Source of the DNA: Unio delphinus
Taxonomy: Eukaryota > Mollusca > Bivalvia > Unionida > Unionidae
Assembly (NCBI GenBank): GCA_029339505.1
Contig: JAQISU010000171.1
Coordinates: 632,501 to 696,500, forward strand
Direction: 5' to 3'
DNA length: 64,000 bases
Made by a program: the position numbers and the translations under genes. Numbering within the stretch: the first letter of the stretch is position 1; every line of letters starts with the position of its first letter. Below the pieces are notes generated by a model. That model made no database searches. It was not told where the DNA came from and saw only the letters and a list, made by a program, of their open reading frames with translations. This document shows, in pieces, positions 1 to 9,617 of this stretch.

Positions 1-1778
1 ATCGTCATACCTTCCACCCTGGGTAAATTTACCGATTATTCTTCGTCCAAAATCTTTTGCTTGTCCATTTTTAATTTAAAAGAACTCCTTAGACCAATCC
101 ATGATTTGTTGTTCACTGAAATCGGGAAATTGTTTTCGTTGTTCGCGTATTATATCATCTAGATCAGGTTTTGGTAACCAAACTTCGGTCTGAGCTCGAT
201 AATATATAATAGCTTTGCTGACAATCAGCGATATCAGCATAACGCAATCAATCATATATCGTAAAAGCACAATTGGTACCCAATGTTTTCCAGGCATATG
301 TCTACCAAGCCAAACATAGCTACATGGATGTAACCCTGTAGCGAGTTCAAATGATACCACACGAGCAAATCCAGTTAAATCAAAATCAGGTAATGGACTA
401 TTAATCGCAACACGAGTCATTTCATGTGTGGGATGTCCAAATCGTTTGAAGTACTTACCGGCGAATCCGTATCCAAGAAAACTCCCTGGATAACACGCAA
501 CTAGTTCTATTGCAATCATACCCTCTCGGGAATATTTTGTATTCCACAATTATCCATGCCCATATTTGACACAACTCAATTTAACATCTTCAAGAAAATC
601 ACTTCGTGTCTGACGCCATGTGTTTTTTCTCTTGCGAAGTGAGCTACCACTAATGGAATTGTAAAGCTGTTTGTTAATTGTTTTTCATGGAAACTCTTCG
701 AGTTGTCAGATGAGTATTCATTAGCGATATTTATCATCCTCGAGTGTAACTCTTCAGTGCGATATAATTATCCATTCGTTTGTACAAACTGATCAAATCC
801 CAATTCTGAATCTCCAGTGCTGTGAATTAATCACACTGAAACAGGATCATTTTCACACAAAGCGTGAATAGCATCGAATAACTTCTCTTCATAGAAAACC
901 TCCCTACAGAACTCCTCGGGGATATATCTTACGGTTCTATCTCGTGGAAATACTGTTACTGCAGGTGTCCACGCGTGTTCGTTATGATCAATAATTTCAA
1001 TTGGAGCTCCTTCTGATTTATATTTTGATTCGTGTAATACTTCTCCGGTTATCGTCGCTGCCGATATTGGAAATCTTAATGACGTTTCTAATTTGGTTAT
1101 ATCTTGAATTGTTGCCCCGTGCTCCTTCACTGTCAGTCCCGAATTCGGTTATTTTTTGCGTCTTAGATCAGTTAATTTATTCCCCCGGGATGCATTCGTG
1201 AAGTGTTATATTACTCGTTCTGCTACACAATTCATTCTCGTTGACAAAGTCCACGACGACGTTTTCATAGGTGCTAGTTTTTCAATACTTTGTTTATCAT
1301 TTAGCAGATATATTCCATAAACAACTGCTGTTACAGGATACGATCTCTCGTAGTATGGTTTGTCAATTTCAGTCAGAATTCCTGATCTGGAATCTCGACT
1401 CACAATGACATTTTTTTATCTTTGAGATTTGGTTTAAATTTATCTCTGATAATCTATTTTCCTTCCTCTACGATCATGAATTTCATTCTAAAAAAATACT
1501 TTTTTATCCCAAGATGTGAAATTACCTTAGCTGCTCTTTCGTCGTTCATGGTATCATCGATTACGGGTACATTGACATCATCATCAATACTTCGGAATGT
1601 CGACCACGTATCACGTATGAGATGCTCTATCGCGTTTAAATTCATTAAAACAATCACGAATTTTACCCAATATGGTTCTATCGTCTATTAGACTTTTTGA
1701 TATATCAGACATTCTATCGAGATTAAATCTAGCATTTTTCCAAGGCGTAATTTTCGATAATCTCTCGTACTCCTTCAT
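1..1778 (-). pseudogene. polB: PolB fragment of P-A (N-terminal half, degraded)
   Basis: Read on the minus strand from an ATG at 1778, this matches the polymerase of P-B and P-D from the N-terminal FxRLSKIxPWKNxxFNLD module through motif A (DxxACYPGSFLGYG-like, around 450-500) to motif B (AKDFGRRIIGKFTQ, around 20-65), where the window begins. It is interrupted by in-frame stops (near 76 and 550) and by frameshifts around 600-830, 1140-1206 and 1420-1450. Only one N-terminal repeat module is present, as in P-C. It lacks the 13-15 residue palindromic insertion found in P-B and P-D. Non-functional. Confidence 0.85.
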
Positions 1779-1820
1779 ATTATAATTAAAACAAGTATTT
1801 AAATAAAAGTTTATTATATA

Positions 1821-2173
1821 ATGAATCGTTGCAAATGGCTCATGATTGGATCAGTAACCCCGTGTAATAAATCATGCAGAAAGAAAGTCTGTGGGTATCA
1901 TATGAAAAGTTTTCGTCGAGGAAGTCTTGGACCGGTCGTTGTATCCAATGTGGGGTAGAAGTGAGAGGAAATTCACAGTTGTGTCTCGCTTGTGGTGGTA
2001 AACGATACAGAGAGTTGAAGCGTTATTATGATAAACGAGTTAAAAACTACATCAAAGATTTCATCAATAAATCTGACAGCGTCAACAACAAGATTATAAG
2101 AACTCCACAAGATTACATTCAGAGATTTTCCAATATCATATTTCAACCAAATAATGAATTAGACAAAAAAAGT
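1821..2173 (+). pseudogene. Zinc-finger protein of P-A (frameshifted)
   Basis: Divergently arranged with PolB (42 bp between the start codons). Starts MNRCKWLMIG and keeps the N-terminal cysteines (PCNKSCRKKxCGYH) and the second cluster CIQCGVEVRG...LCLACGGKRYREL, but a one-base shift near 1930 puts the two halves in different frames. The intact version is seen in P-C (33743) and P-D (51523). Function unknown; two zinc-binding clusters followed by a basic helix suggest nucleic-acid binding. Confidence 0.7.
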
Positions 2174-2186
2174 ATTATGTATATAA

Positions 2187-2744
2187 ATAAACCAAGAATT
2201 TCAGCCGCATCCCGTGATTGGAAACTATGAAGCGTCTCGTGACGGTATTGTCAGAAACCGTAGGCTGAAGAAGCCAGTTGGTGCTGACAATGGTATAGGG
2301 TATTTGCCATTTTCCGCTGGAGGGAAAAAATATTATTGTCACCGATTCGTCTTCGAGGTGTTTAATGGATTGATCAAGGATGGTCTTGTTATTGATCACA
2401 TCGATGGATGTCCTTAGAACAATTCTTTGAATAATTTTCGAGCTGTTACACAAAGGGAGAATTCCAAACGAGGTGGGACTGGGAAATACCCGAAAAATGC
2501 TAGACCGATAAAGTCATTTAATACGGCAACTAACGAGGAAAAAATATTCAAGTCTATGTATAGCGCCGGTAGGTATTTCGGTATTTGTAGATCATCAGTA
2601 CGATTCGTTGCAGAGAATATAACCAAGACGGCGGTTTCCAGACATGGACAAAAAGTTCAGTTTTTATACGTCAGAATTCCATTTTGCATTATTCAAAGGG
2701 GAATAACTCATTTAGGTATATTACGGCTTCACAAAGAGAAGTAA
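2187..2744 (+). pseudogene. Free-standing HNH endonuclease of P-A (start lost, one stop)
   Basis: Same family as 50665-51156: NUMOD4-like opening (NYEASRDGIVRNRRLKKPVG), HNH core (HRFVFEVFNGLIKDGLVIDH), then a NUMOD1-like tail (SAGRYFGICRSSVRFV). The start codon is ATA at 2187 where other copies have ATG, and TAG at 2415-2417 interrupts the frame immediately after the catalytic DH segment. The frame is otherwise continuous to 2744. Homing-type endonucleases of this kind are common passengers of large DNA viruses. Confidence 0.75.
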
Positions 2745-2821
2745 TTTCTCTGTCATGAATCTCAGCGGATGCCTTTTTGTAAGAAAACGAATCATACAAC
2801 AGAGGCTCCTAAAGGGTTTCA

Positions 2822-3170
2822 TTCTGTTGAATTAGATTTTTAATATCCTTAACCTTTGAATTAATCAACTTTTTAATCTCATACTCTCGACCTAAATCTT
2901 TTCTTACACGCTCAACAATAGTACTTAACGGGACAAACACACTAACATCTTTACAATAAACAAGACAATTACGTATATAAGTTTGAATCCGCTTTATTAA
3001 CGAAAATATTTATTTAAGGGTATACTTATTGTTCGTAATTGCAATCTCAATATCCTGATATTCTGACATAATTTGATCAGGGTTCAAATCATCTGACAAT
3101 TGAATCCCAGTATTTTTTTAATTTTAATACTTCATAAATAATCTGGTTAATACTTTCATGATTCAGTTTT
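2822..3170 (-). pseudogene. s118 small helical protein of P-A, degraded and inverted
   Basis: The minus strand resembles the small protein at 20726-21082, 34591-35043 and 50290-50620 (PDQIMSEYQDIE, ...IVERVRKDLGREYEIKK). Frameshifts near the N-terminus and an in-frame TAA in the middle break it. In P-B, P-C and P-D this gene follows the HNH gene on the same strand; here it faces it, marking a rearrangement breakpoint between about 2745 and 2822. Confidence 0.65.
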
Positions 3171-3205
3171 GAAAAATAGATTTTTTATATATAATTATAT
3201 ATTTT

Positions 3206-3240
3206 CAATTGAAAATGCTAGCGTTTTTAAAATTAAAAAA
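3206..3240 (+). promoter_or_regulatory. Orphan copy of late promoter motif
   Basis: CAATTGAAAATGCTAGCG followed by TTTTTAAAATTAAA is nearly identical to the sequence directly upstream of the membrane-protein gene of P-D (44417-44448, reverse strand), but no gene follows here. It is probably left over from the rearrangement that inverted the capsid block in P-A. Confidence 0.5.
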
Positions 3241-3382
3241 ATCAAAAAACTGGGGTCAATTTTCACAGTATAATACATAAGGATATAAATACACTTACCT
3301 AAGACAGCATAATGTTTCTGGAACTCCATTTGGAACCCCTATGATCGAATGGCGAATATACGACTGTACGTTCACTCTTTAA

Positions 3383-3567
3383 TAGTCCACACAGGTAGGT
3401 TTTCAATGACTCATTGTTTTTTTTTTACATCAATGCACATACCACAATCAATGCCTCATCGGGGATTTACTACAATCTATGAATCATCTGGGATTGTATT
3501 ATCACAATCAATGACTCATTGATGTAAAAATCCCAATGAGTCATTGAAAACCTACCTGTGTGGACTA
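3383..3567. repeat. Hairpin/MITE-like element with 34-bp perfect inverted arms
   Basis: Arm 1 at 3383-3416 (starts TAGTCCACACAGGTAGG) and arm 2 at 3534-3567 (ends CCTACCTGTGTGGACTA) are perfect reverse complements over 34 bp, with a 117-bp loop holding further CAATCAATG repeats. There is no coding potential. Either a small non-autonomous transposon or a regulatory foldback. The flanks share only TA/TAA. Confidence 0.7.
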
Positions 3568-3731
3568 TAAAAGACAGTATGTATTCCAGGATGAACAAAT
3601 CATGTTGCGAAGATAGTTGCGCGCACAGGTAAGTCAAATTTTCTTATTGACTCTTACGCATTGGTACACTTTACTGTATAAATTCAAACCGAATTTTGTT
3701 ATCATTGACAACACTGAAGTAAGATGGAATA

Positions 3732-4183
3732 CTTGAACTGTTTGTAAACCTTCATGTTTGAAATACTTCAATCAGGCATGTATAAATACCTCTATATGAA
3801 AATCCAAAGGATTTTTGTAGGTAGTTTTAGTCTGAAATTCTACCACGCGCTATACAGGTAGGTGGTCTCCATTCAACATCAAACAATAGCGGTGAAATTC
3901 TATAGCTTGCATATCGCGCGCTATCAATGAATGGAAAGACAGGAATACAACCAGCCAGGAAGTTGTAACAGTTACAGATTTGAACTGTTTGTAAACCTTC
4001 GTCTTTGAAATACTTCAGTCAGGCATGAATAAAATACAGGTATTCTAAGGTAGTTTTAGTCAAACAATAGCGATGAAATTCTATAGCTTGCACCACGCGC
4101 GCTATCAATTAAATGCAAATACAGGTATAGCCATTCAACTTACAACCAGGAAGTTGTAACAGTTACAGATTTTAACAGTGAAA
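3732..4183. repeat. Two-copy direct tandem repeat (about 250 and 200 bp)
   Basis: The segment beginning GAACTGTTTGTAAACCTTC and ending CAGGAAGTTGTAACAGTTACAG occurs at about 3738-3978 and again at about 3980-4170. Both copies contain TAGCTTGCA followed by ACGCGCGCTATC. No gene is seen. Noncoding region between s118 and orf92 of P-A. Confidence 0.7.
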
Positions 4184-4251
4184 TATTTTTTTGTCATCGA
4201 AATTCGAAGAATTTCTATGGAAAATCCTTTGGATTTTAATCTCTTCGAGAT

Positions 4252-4568
4252 TCAGGCTAGTATTCTCAGCAATTCTTCAACACGTAAACATGAATGAGTA
4301 TATTGCATGATTTGATCATAGTCACAATTAATCGTTGTTATAGTATGTTCTTGCAATTGTTGTAATTGTGTTTCAGTCAGTAGGAATTTATCATTGTCGC
4401 TTAGGTTATCAATGATTACTTCAATGTTAAATCTGAAAATCTCCGATTTTGCCGAGATTTCATCCTTTGATGAATATCCTTTAGATTTTTCATTTTCACA
4501 AAAATTTCCCTTATTGCGTTTTCGAGTTTATGTTTCTCATGAATGATTATTCGCGTATGATGATACAT
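4252..4568 (-). pseudogene. orf92 of P-A: small conserved protein, one frameshift
   Basis: Reading on the minus strand from ATG 4568, the start (M-Y, then KLENAIREIF) and the second half in another frame (FLLTETQLQQLQE, then a cysteine-containing IMQYTHSCLR and LLRIL end) align along their length with the minus-strand frame at 21143-21421 of P-B. The frame changes between about 4440 and 4510. Two copies of a gene too short or too broken for normal ORF calling. Function unknown. Confidence 0.55.
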
Positions 4569-5097
4569 ATTATGTGAAAATGTCTACACTGCTCTAAATC
4601 GCTTTGCGATTCAATTGCAAAGCAATTCAATTGCAAGTGTGAAAATCTTCAATGGAAAATGATTTCTAGTGGAAAAAGTCTACGAGAAATAACATTACAA
4701 ATCGACCATTTGACCCGACTGAACAAATCATGATTTTTCATTGATTTTCATTGATTGTAACTGAATTTTGATTGCTTTTTGATTGATTTCCATGGAAAAC
4801 CACCAAACATAAACCGTAACAGCTTTTCCACATGGAAAATCCCATACAAAATCGACCATTTGACCGTATAATTTCTTTTGAAATTACCACTGAATGCATC
4901 AAAAATGCATCAAAAATGCATCAAAATCAGTGAAAAATACATATAAATCAGTACAAATCAGTGAAAATTCTACGTTCAAAATCTCACAGAGATTTTCCAT
5001 TTCCAATAAATTTATTTATAATTTTTTTAATTGAAATTACTTGTTGAAATCCTGAATTGAAAATCCTGTGGATTTTCCATTTTCGACGAAAATCCTT
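4569..5097. other. AT-rich noncoding stretch with short palindromes
   Basis: No gene seen. It contains the palindromes AATCGCTTTGCGATT and TTGCAAAGCAA near 4595, two copies of AAATCGACCATTTGACC (about 4698 and 4851), three consecutive AATGCATCAAA units (about 4893-4925), and GAAAATCCTGTGGATTTTC near 5059. The last sits beside the penton 3' end. Confidence 0.5.
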
Positions 5098-7119
5098 TCA
5101 GGATTTCACATCTAAAGTCATTTGTAGTTTTTCCCTTCTAAGATCAATCAAGGTAAAATCCTGATCGGTTATTCTAAAATTCATCCTTGTTATGAGTCTA
5201 TTAGTGGTTTCCAAGTAGGTTAAATGAGGTGGATTTTTCACGATCAGACTTCCCGGAGAAACGTCCGGAGAAAACGTATATAAGATATATCCTTGATCAG
5301 CGTTATCTGATCTTGAAATATCAACTGCGAAACTCCCTAGTACTACATCATAAATAACGTGTATTGCAATAACTGATGATATATCAACGTTGCCAGGGGA
5401 TTTGTGTTTGTTGTTTTTATATACTGAATTCGTTGATGTTAAAATTTCCATGTGGGGATTTATTTTAAACCATAGCGCGTCAATTTGTGGAAACAATTCG
5501 TCAATGAGTTTCTTTAACGACGCTTTCATTGCTGGTACATCCCATCCTGTAAATTTCATAAATGTTAAATTGTCATTAGTGCGTGAAAATACTTTTTTGA
5601 ATTTTTCTCTGTTTGGTGATTTATCTTCGTAGACGAGAGAGAGTAATCTATCATTGAGATAGTTCATATCGGAGATAATTTGATTTAGTTGACGATGTTC
5701 TTGTTTGATTGTATCAAGTTGAGTTGTTAAATCGAGTAGCAGAGATCGTTGTAGATGTTCTCGAAATTGTCCCAATTGTATTTGGATTGACTGTTTCATC
5801 GTATTGAAGATCCCAATGAGACATTTTTCTGTGATTATAAATACACCTTGATCACCAAGAGCAAATCTCCATATTAATTTACCAAACTCGTTGCATTTGT
5901 GACGTCTAAGTGTATCAGTTTCTGTTCCGTCGTAGACATCATATGAATATTTTTGATAAATATCTTGAGGTCGTAGAAAACTAATGTCGAAGTTGTAATT
6001 GAACTTTGGATCTACAGCGGATAATTCATCAGTGAAGAAATCAGATTTCACAGGTTCTGGTAACTGGTGATGAACCGCAGGAAGACTATTCAACCACACT
6101 GTGTGAATCCGTGGGAAGAATTCGTCAATGGTGTCATTGAGTTTTTGGACGTTATATCCTAGAAACTTAAACGTGATAATACATTCAACTCGAATATTAT
6201 ATTTTGCTGCAAATTTTGTTTTTATTGTAGAGTCACGATGACGAAATATAAATTCATCTAGTTGAAAATTAAACTCTCCCATGTCAAAGATAATTTGATT
6301 AATACTTGTATGTACTTGATGCCATCATCGAGATGTGGTGGGATTTCACTTATTGCTGTTATTAAATAACCTCTAATTCTCCATTCATCTCTGTTAATTC
6401 TCTATTAACAAGAATTTAATCATCTAGTAAAAAATTATCAATATCGGAATCTATGTTCGCTATTAAACGATTAAGAGTACTATCTGACGGTATATATATT
6501 AATTTAGAATAAACTCTACCAGGAAAATCTTGATCAAACCCGTGATAATCTTGTTCCCTGGAAATAAAGTCATATTTTAATGGCTCGCGTGGTAGGTCTT
6601 TTATATCAACGGTGCCTGGAATATACTCAGGATACCCCAATAGGGTTCTAATTAAGCTGTTATATATATCCACTGCATAGTTAGCTGAATTTATCTCAAT
6701 GACCGTTGACAACACTGGTTCATGTCCTTTTATTTCAATAGGGAATTTATCAGGTCCATCTGCGACGTCAATGGTATTTTACCTGTGATTGCTTCAATGA
6801 ATGCTATGATTATTTTATTGATATCTTCGATGTCATATGCGCTGGTGGGTAGGTGTATTGTGTGCCATTCTGGTTCATCAGTGTTGGGTTTATTTCTGTA
6901 TGAAAATGTAAAACTGTTATTGGGGAGTTTACCATTCAACGGTTCTGATCGCACATTTGGCCAGATGTAATAACAACTTAATTGCGTTAGCTCAGATGCT
7001 GCATGCGGAGGGTTAAATTCAACGCTAAATTCTGGTGTGTTTGTTAACAGCAAGATCAACATTGTTTTCGTCTTGGTAGTATTTTCTGCTATTCTTTGAA
7101 GTAGTTCTTGTGAAATTAT
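5098..7119 (-). pseudogene. Penton-like minor capsid protein of P-A, in three pieces
   Basis: The three reading segments 6730-7119, 6416-6715 and 5098-6282 correspond in order to the 456-residue protein at 42429-43799. N-terminal signature: short strand region, then YYIWPNVRS, a NNSFTFSYRN strand and YDIEDIN. C-terminal signature: DQGYILYTFSP...VKS. The start codon is ATA where P-D has ATG. P-A is the most divergent copy and carries two versions of the FxxLGYN(x)n(F)FPxIxxxW module (about residues 40-75 and 240-280 of the last segment), where other copies have one. The stop codon lies inside a GAAATCCTxAAAGGATTTTC palindrome. Confidence 0.6.
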
Positions 7120-7575
7120 TATTGTAATTATTTTCACGCTCCAATTTCGACATTGTTGAATCATATAACCGAACCATTTTCGAGAATTCATCATCGGATA
7201 TAAACGTGTCATCGATGGATGTTGAGATCAACATTGACAATTGCGAGTATTCGGTTGATACAACATGAAATTTTATTATGTAGTCACGCAATTTATGCTG
7301 ACTGCATGATGATATTTTTTTGTTATCCAGGTTGATATACCCGCGATTGTAGCCACCGCAGAAATGCAAATTGGAACTACGACCGGAGCAATCATTGTAA
7401 CTGATGCGAGTATTATTCCAGCGCCAGCTAGAACACCTGACACCGAGTACACGGTAACATCACTTGCGGTGATTCTTCGTCGGTATTTTTTTGTTTGATA
7501 CTCCTCAGTGAACGTTTTGAGTTTAGTTTGCAATTCTCTGACCTGATCATAGAGGTATTGTTGTGGCATTGTCAT
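7025..7575 (-). pseudogene. Membrane protein of P-A (one frameshift)
   Basis: The N-terminal part (7276-7575) has a charged helix (YDQVRELQTKLKTFTEEYQ) and a long hydrophobic stretch (VYSVSGVLAGAGIIL to SAVATIAGIS), enough for one or two membrane passes. A shift near 7310 moves the rest (SSCSQHKLRDYIIKFHVV and SDDEFSKMVRLYDSTMSKLE) to another frame. The gene overlaps the penton start, as in P-B. Preceded by a clear late-promoter motif. Confidence 0.65.
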
Positions 7576-7609
7576 TTCTTTTTTTTAAAAAAGCTAGCGT
7601 TTTCAATTG
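7576..7609 (-). promoter_or_regulatory. Late promoter motif upstream of the P-A membrane gene
   Basis: On the minus strand: CAATTGAAAACGCTAGC followed by an A/T run, then ATG 33 bases downstream. Same layout as upstream of the P-D membrane gene and the P-B capsid gene. Confidence 0.6.
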
Positions 7610-7629
7610 AAACCTTTCAGTTTAGTTAT

Positions 7630-8618
7630 TTACTTTAAATCTGCTACGAATTCCACATACCATGACATTGAAACCCTAGCTAGATTATTATCAGTGGATA
7701 CTATCGTGAATTGCTCAATTGTATCCTTGTCGATGATCGTTGATAATGTATTATTGACCCCAGATGAAATCGACGATGATATATTAAATTGAGTTGGAGT
7801 CACTATCGTTAATCGATAAATACTTTTGACGGTTGCAGTGATATTTAATATGTTATTTAGTGGGGTCCACGCAAATGATCCGTATTGAATCGTGTATACT
7901 ACGTTGTTGGTTTTCTCATGAGGAATTTTTGTTTTCTCAACGATTGCTATCATCCTTGTTGCATCCGCTATGATGGCATTGCTGGTCGTTTTGAGATCTT
8001 CAATAGATTTTGTAATAACCACGATTGAATCGGAAAATGATCTCTCTTCGCGAATAACATCTAACCGGGAATTAATCGCGGTTATATCATCAAGTTTTGT
8101 AATAATATTTGCAAGAGTTGTTTTAATATCATCTGGTTTTGCATCCTTTCCGAAGAACTTGTAGATAGCGTCATCGGTTTTTCAAAAATTTCTTCGTATA
8201 CTAGTAAATTGATCAACATGAGAATCAAAATCAGTTTGTAATTTTGGTAAATTGTCAACGCCGGATTTTACTTGTGCGATATGTAAATCAGGGTATGCAC
8301 GCGGAACTCCAAAGAAGTTATTGATTGGAGTTTCAATGGTGTCAATGATATCCTGTTGGAGTTGATTAAATTTGATTATATGATCGTTATATTCGTCACG
8401 TAGTTTTTTCATATCAATGGCGGAGTCACCAGCGGTGACTTTAACGTCATCGATGTTTTTTGTAATCCCGTTAGAGCATTTGTTTGATCATATAATTTTT
8501 TTAATTCATTTAAATTTGCTATCGATGTGATATCTTTGTTGATTATTTTTTTTACTTGTCCGACAGTAACTCCTTATTCGGAAACACGTGGTACTGATCT
8601 TCCAAAAATATCAGCCAT
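7630..8618 (-). pseudogene. Fibre-like protein of P-A (short form, stops)
   Basis: Starts MADIFGRSVP at 8618, comparable to MIDIWG of the P-B/P-D genes. A stop falls at codon 15, with further stops near 8410 and 8180. The C-terminal domain (7630-8022: TNNVVYTIQYGSFAWTP, TPTQFNISSS, QFTIVSTDNNLARVS) is shared with P-C but differs from the C-terminal domain of P-B and P-D. It has only one FFG(x)P shaft repeat (NNFFGVPRAYPDL). Attachment-fibre role is inferred from position and repeat-plus-head design. Confidence 0.5.
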
Positions 8619-8638
8619 GTTATATTACATATTTCTGT

Positions 8639-9085
8639 TTAAGTAATTTTTGGAAATTTTACGAATTTCATCATCGTGTATTCGTGGATGACTGTGTGAT
8701 GTAATTTAGAACTCGTCGAGATAGCTGTTAGAGCGTTAAGAACCTCTCGTCCACATATCGGAGGATCTGTTAATGTCTGCGTCGGCAGCGTTGAGTACCA
8801 TACTGGGATTTTTGACGAAACTTTTGTTTGAGTTGTAAACAACTAAGACACATAACTGAGAAATTCCATCGGCGGTGGCAATCCATACGAGTCAAAATAA
8901 ATAATCGACGCTGGATATATTGCGTAACAAACCCAATGAGTTCCATGTCCAGTGTTGTCATCTAGATTAATTATACCAGTTTATGGGATATGTGGTTGTG
9001 CTGGTAATTGATCTTTCATGAATACACCTCTGAAATGTTTTATTGGGAGTTTCTTTACTCCGTCAGCGAGGTCAAAATTAGACAT
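8639..9085 (-). pseudogene. Adenain-like protease of P-A, degraded
   Basis: Begins MSNFDLADG at 9085 like the intact protease of P-D. GTHWV (catalytic His region) and DPPICGREVLN (catalytic Cys region) are both recognisable, but in different frames, with a stop after the first 35 codons. Located between fibre and pX genes as in all copies. Confidence 0.7.
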
Positions 9086-9132
9086 TGGAAAATCCATAGG
9101 ATTTTCAATCAAGGACTCTACAACGTCAGAAT
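9086..9132 (-). terminator. Palindrome between pX and protease genes
   Basis: GAAAATCCTATGGATTTTC, minus strand, lies in the spacer between the pX stop and the protease ATG. The same type of palindrome recurs at the ends of penton and ATPase genes. Its use as a 3'-end or start signal is inference. Confidence 0.35.
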
Positions 9133-9585
9133 TTATCTTGGTCCGTAGTGTTTTGTGAACCGACCTCCCGGTAATATGAATCCTTTTCCTTTTTTGTATT
9201 TAGATCCGCGAACTGATCCACCGGTTGCTTTTTTTACTGCAAGCCCTGCCGCGGTACCAATAGCTCCTAGCGCCGCTGCTTTAGCCACAGCTGGGGCCGC
9301 TGCTGCAATCAACGCTGGAATTGCAGCTAACAACGGGAATAAACCACCGGTTTTGATCATGTCGCCGATCGCAGCTTGTGGAAAGGTCAATTTGATTCCT
9401 GTACCAGCTTTTAATGCTTTATTAAAAGGATTAATCTGAGATTTCGTCAGCGATAATTTATTTGATCCACCTGTTATATGTTGTTTTTTAAGCGTTATCG
9501 TCGTGCTACACGCAGTAGAATTTTTCGATTGAAGTTTCTTTACCTGACCGGGTGTCAGGGTGACATTAACATGATTGTACGACAT
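9133..9585 (-). CDS. pX-like core/minor virion protein of P-A
   Basis: About 150 residues and uninterrupted. The start at 9585 (MSYNHVNVTLTPGQVKKLQ) is chosen because P-B and P-D begin at the same place; an upstream ATG at 9618 adds 11 non-conserved residues. The order is an N-terminal domain with CSTTITLKKQHITGG, a GG followed by FPLLAAIPALIAAAAPAVAK (hydrophobic, Ala-rich) and a basic tail. A hydrophobic GG-led Ala/Pro segment near a basic tail is typical of the adenovirus pX (mu) type proteins also reported in adintoviruses. The family call is by pattern, not alignment. Confidence 0.6.
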   Translation of the reverse strand: MSYNHVNVTLTPGQVKKLQSKNSTACSTTITLKKQHITGGSNKLSLTKSQINPFNKALKAGTGIKLTFPQAAIGDMIKTGGLFPLLAAIPALIAAAAPAVAKAAALGAIGTAAGLAVKKATGGSVRGSKYKKGKGFILPGGRFTKHYGPR

Positions 9586-9617
9586 TTTATTTAGATAGTG
9601 ATAATCTAATTGTCCCA

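Noticed and set aside
9155..9439. Open Ala/Pro-rich frame on the plus strand
   Set aside because: Antisense shadow of the pX gene, not conserved as such; likewise 11499-11702 opposite the protein VI-like gene.
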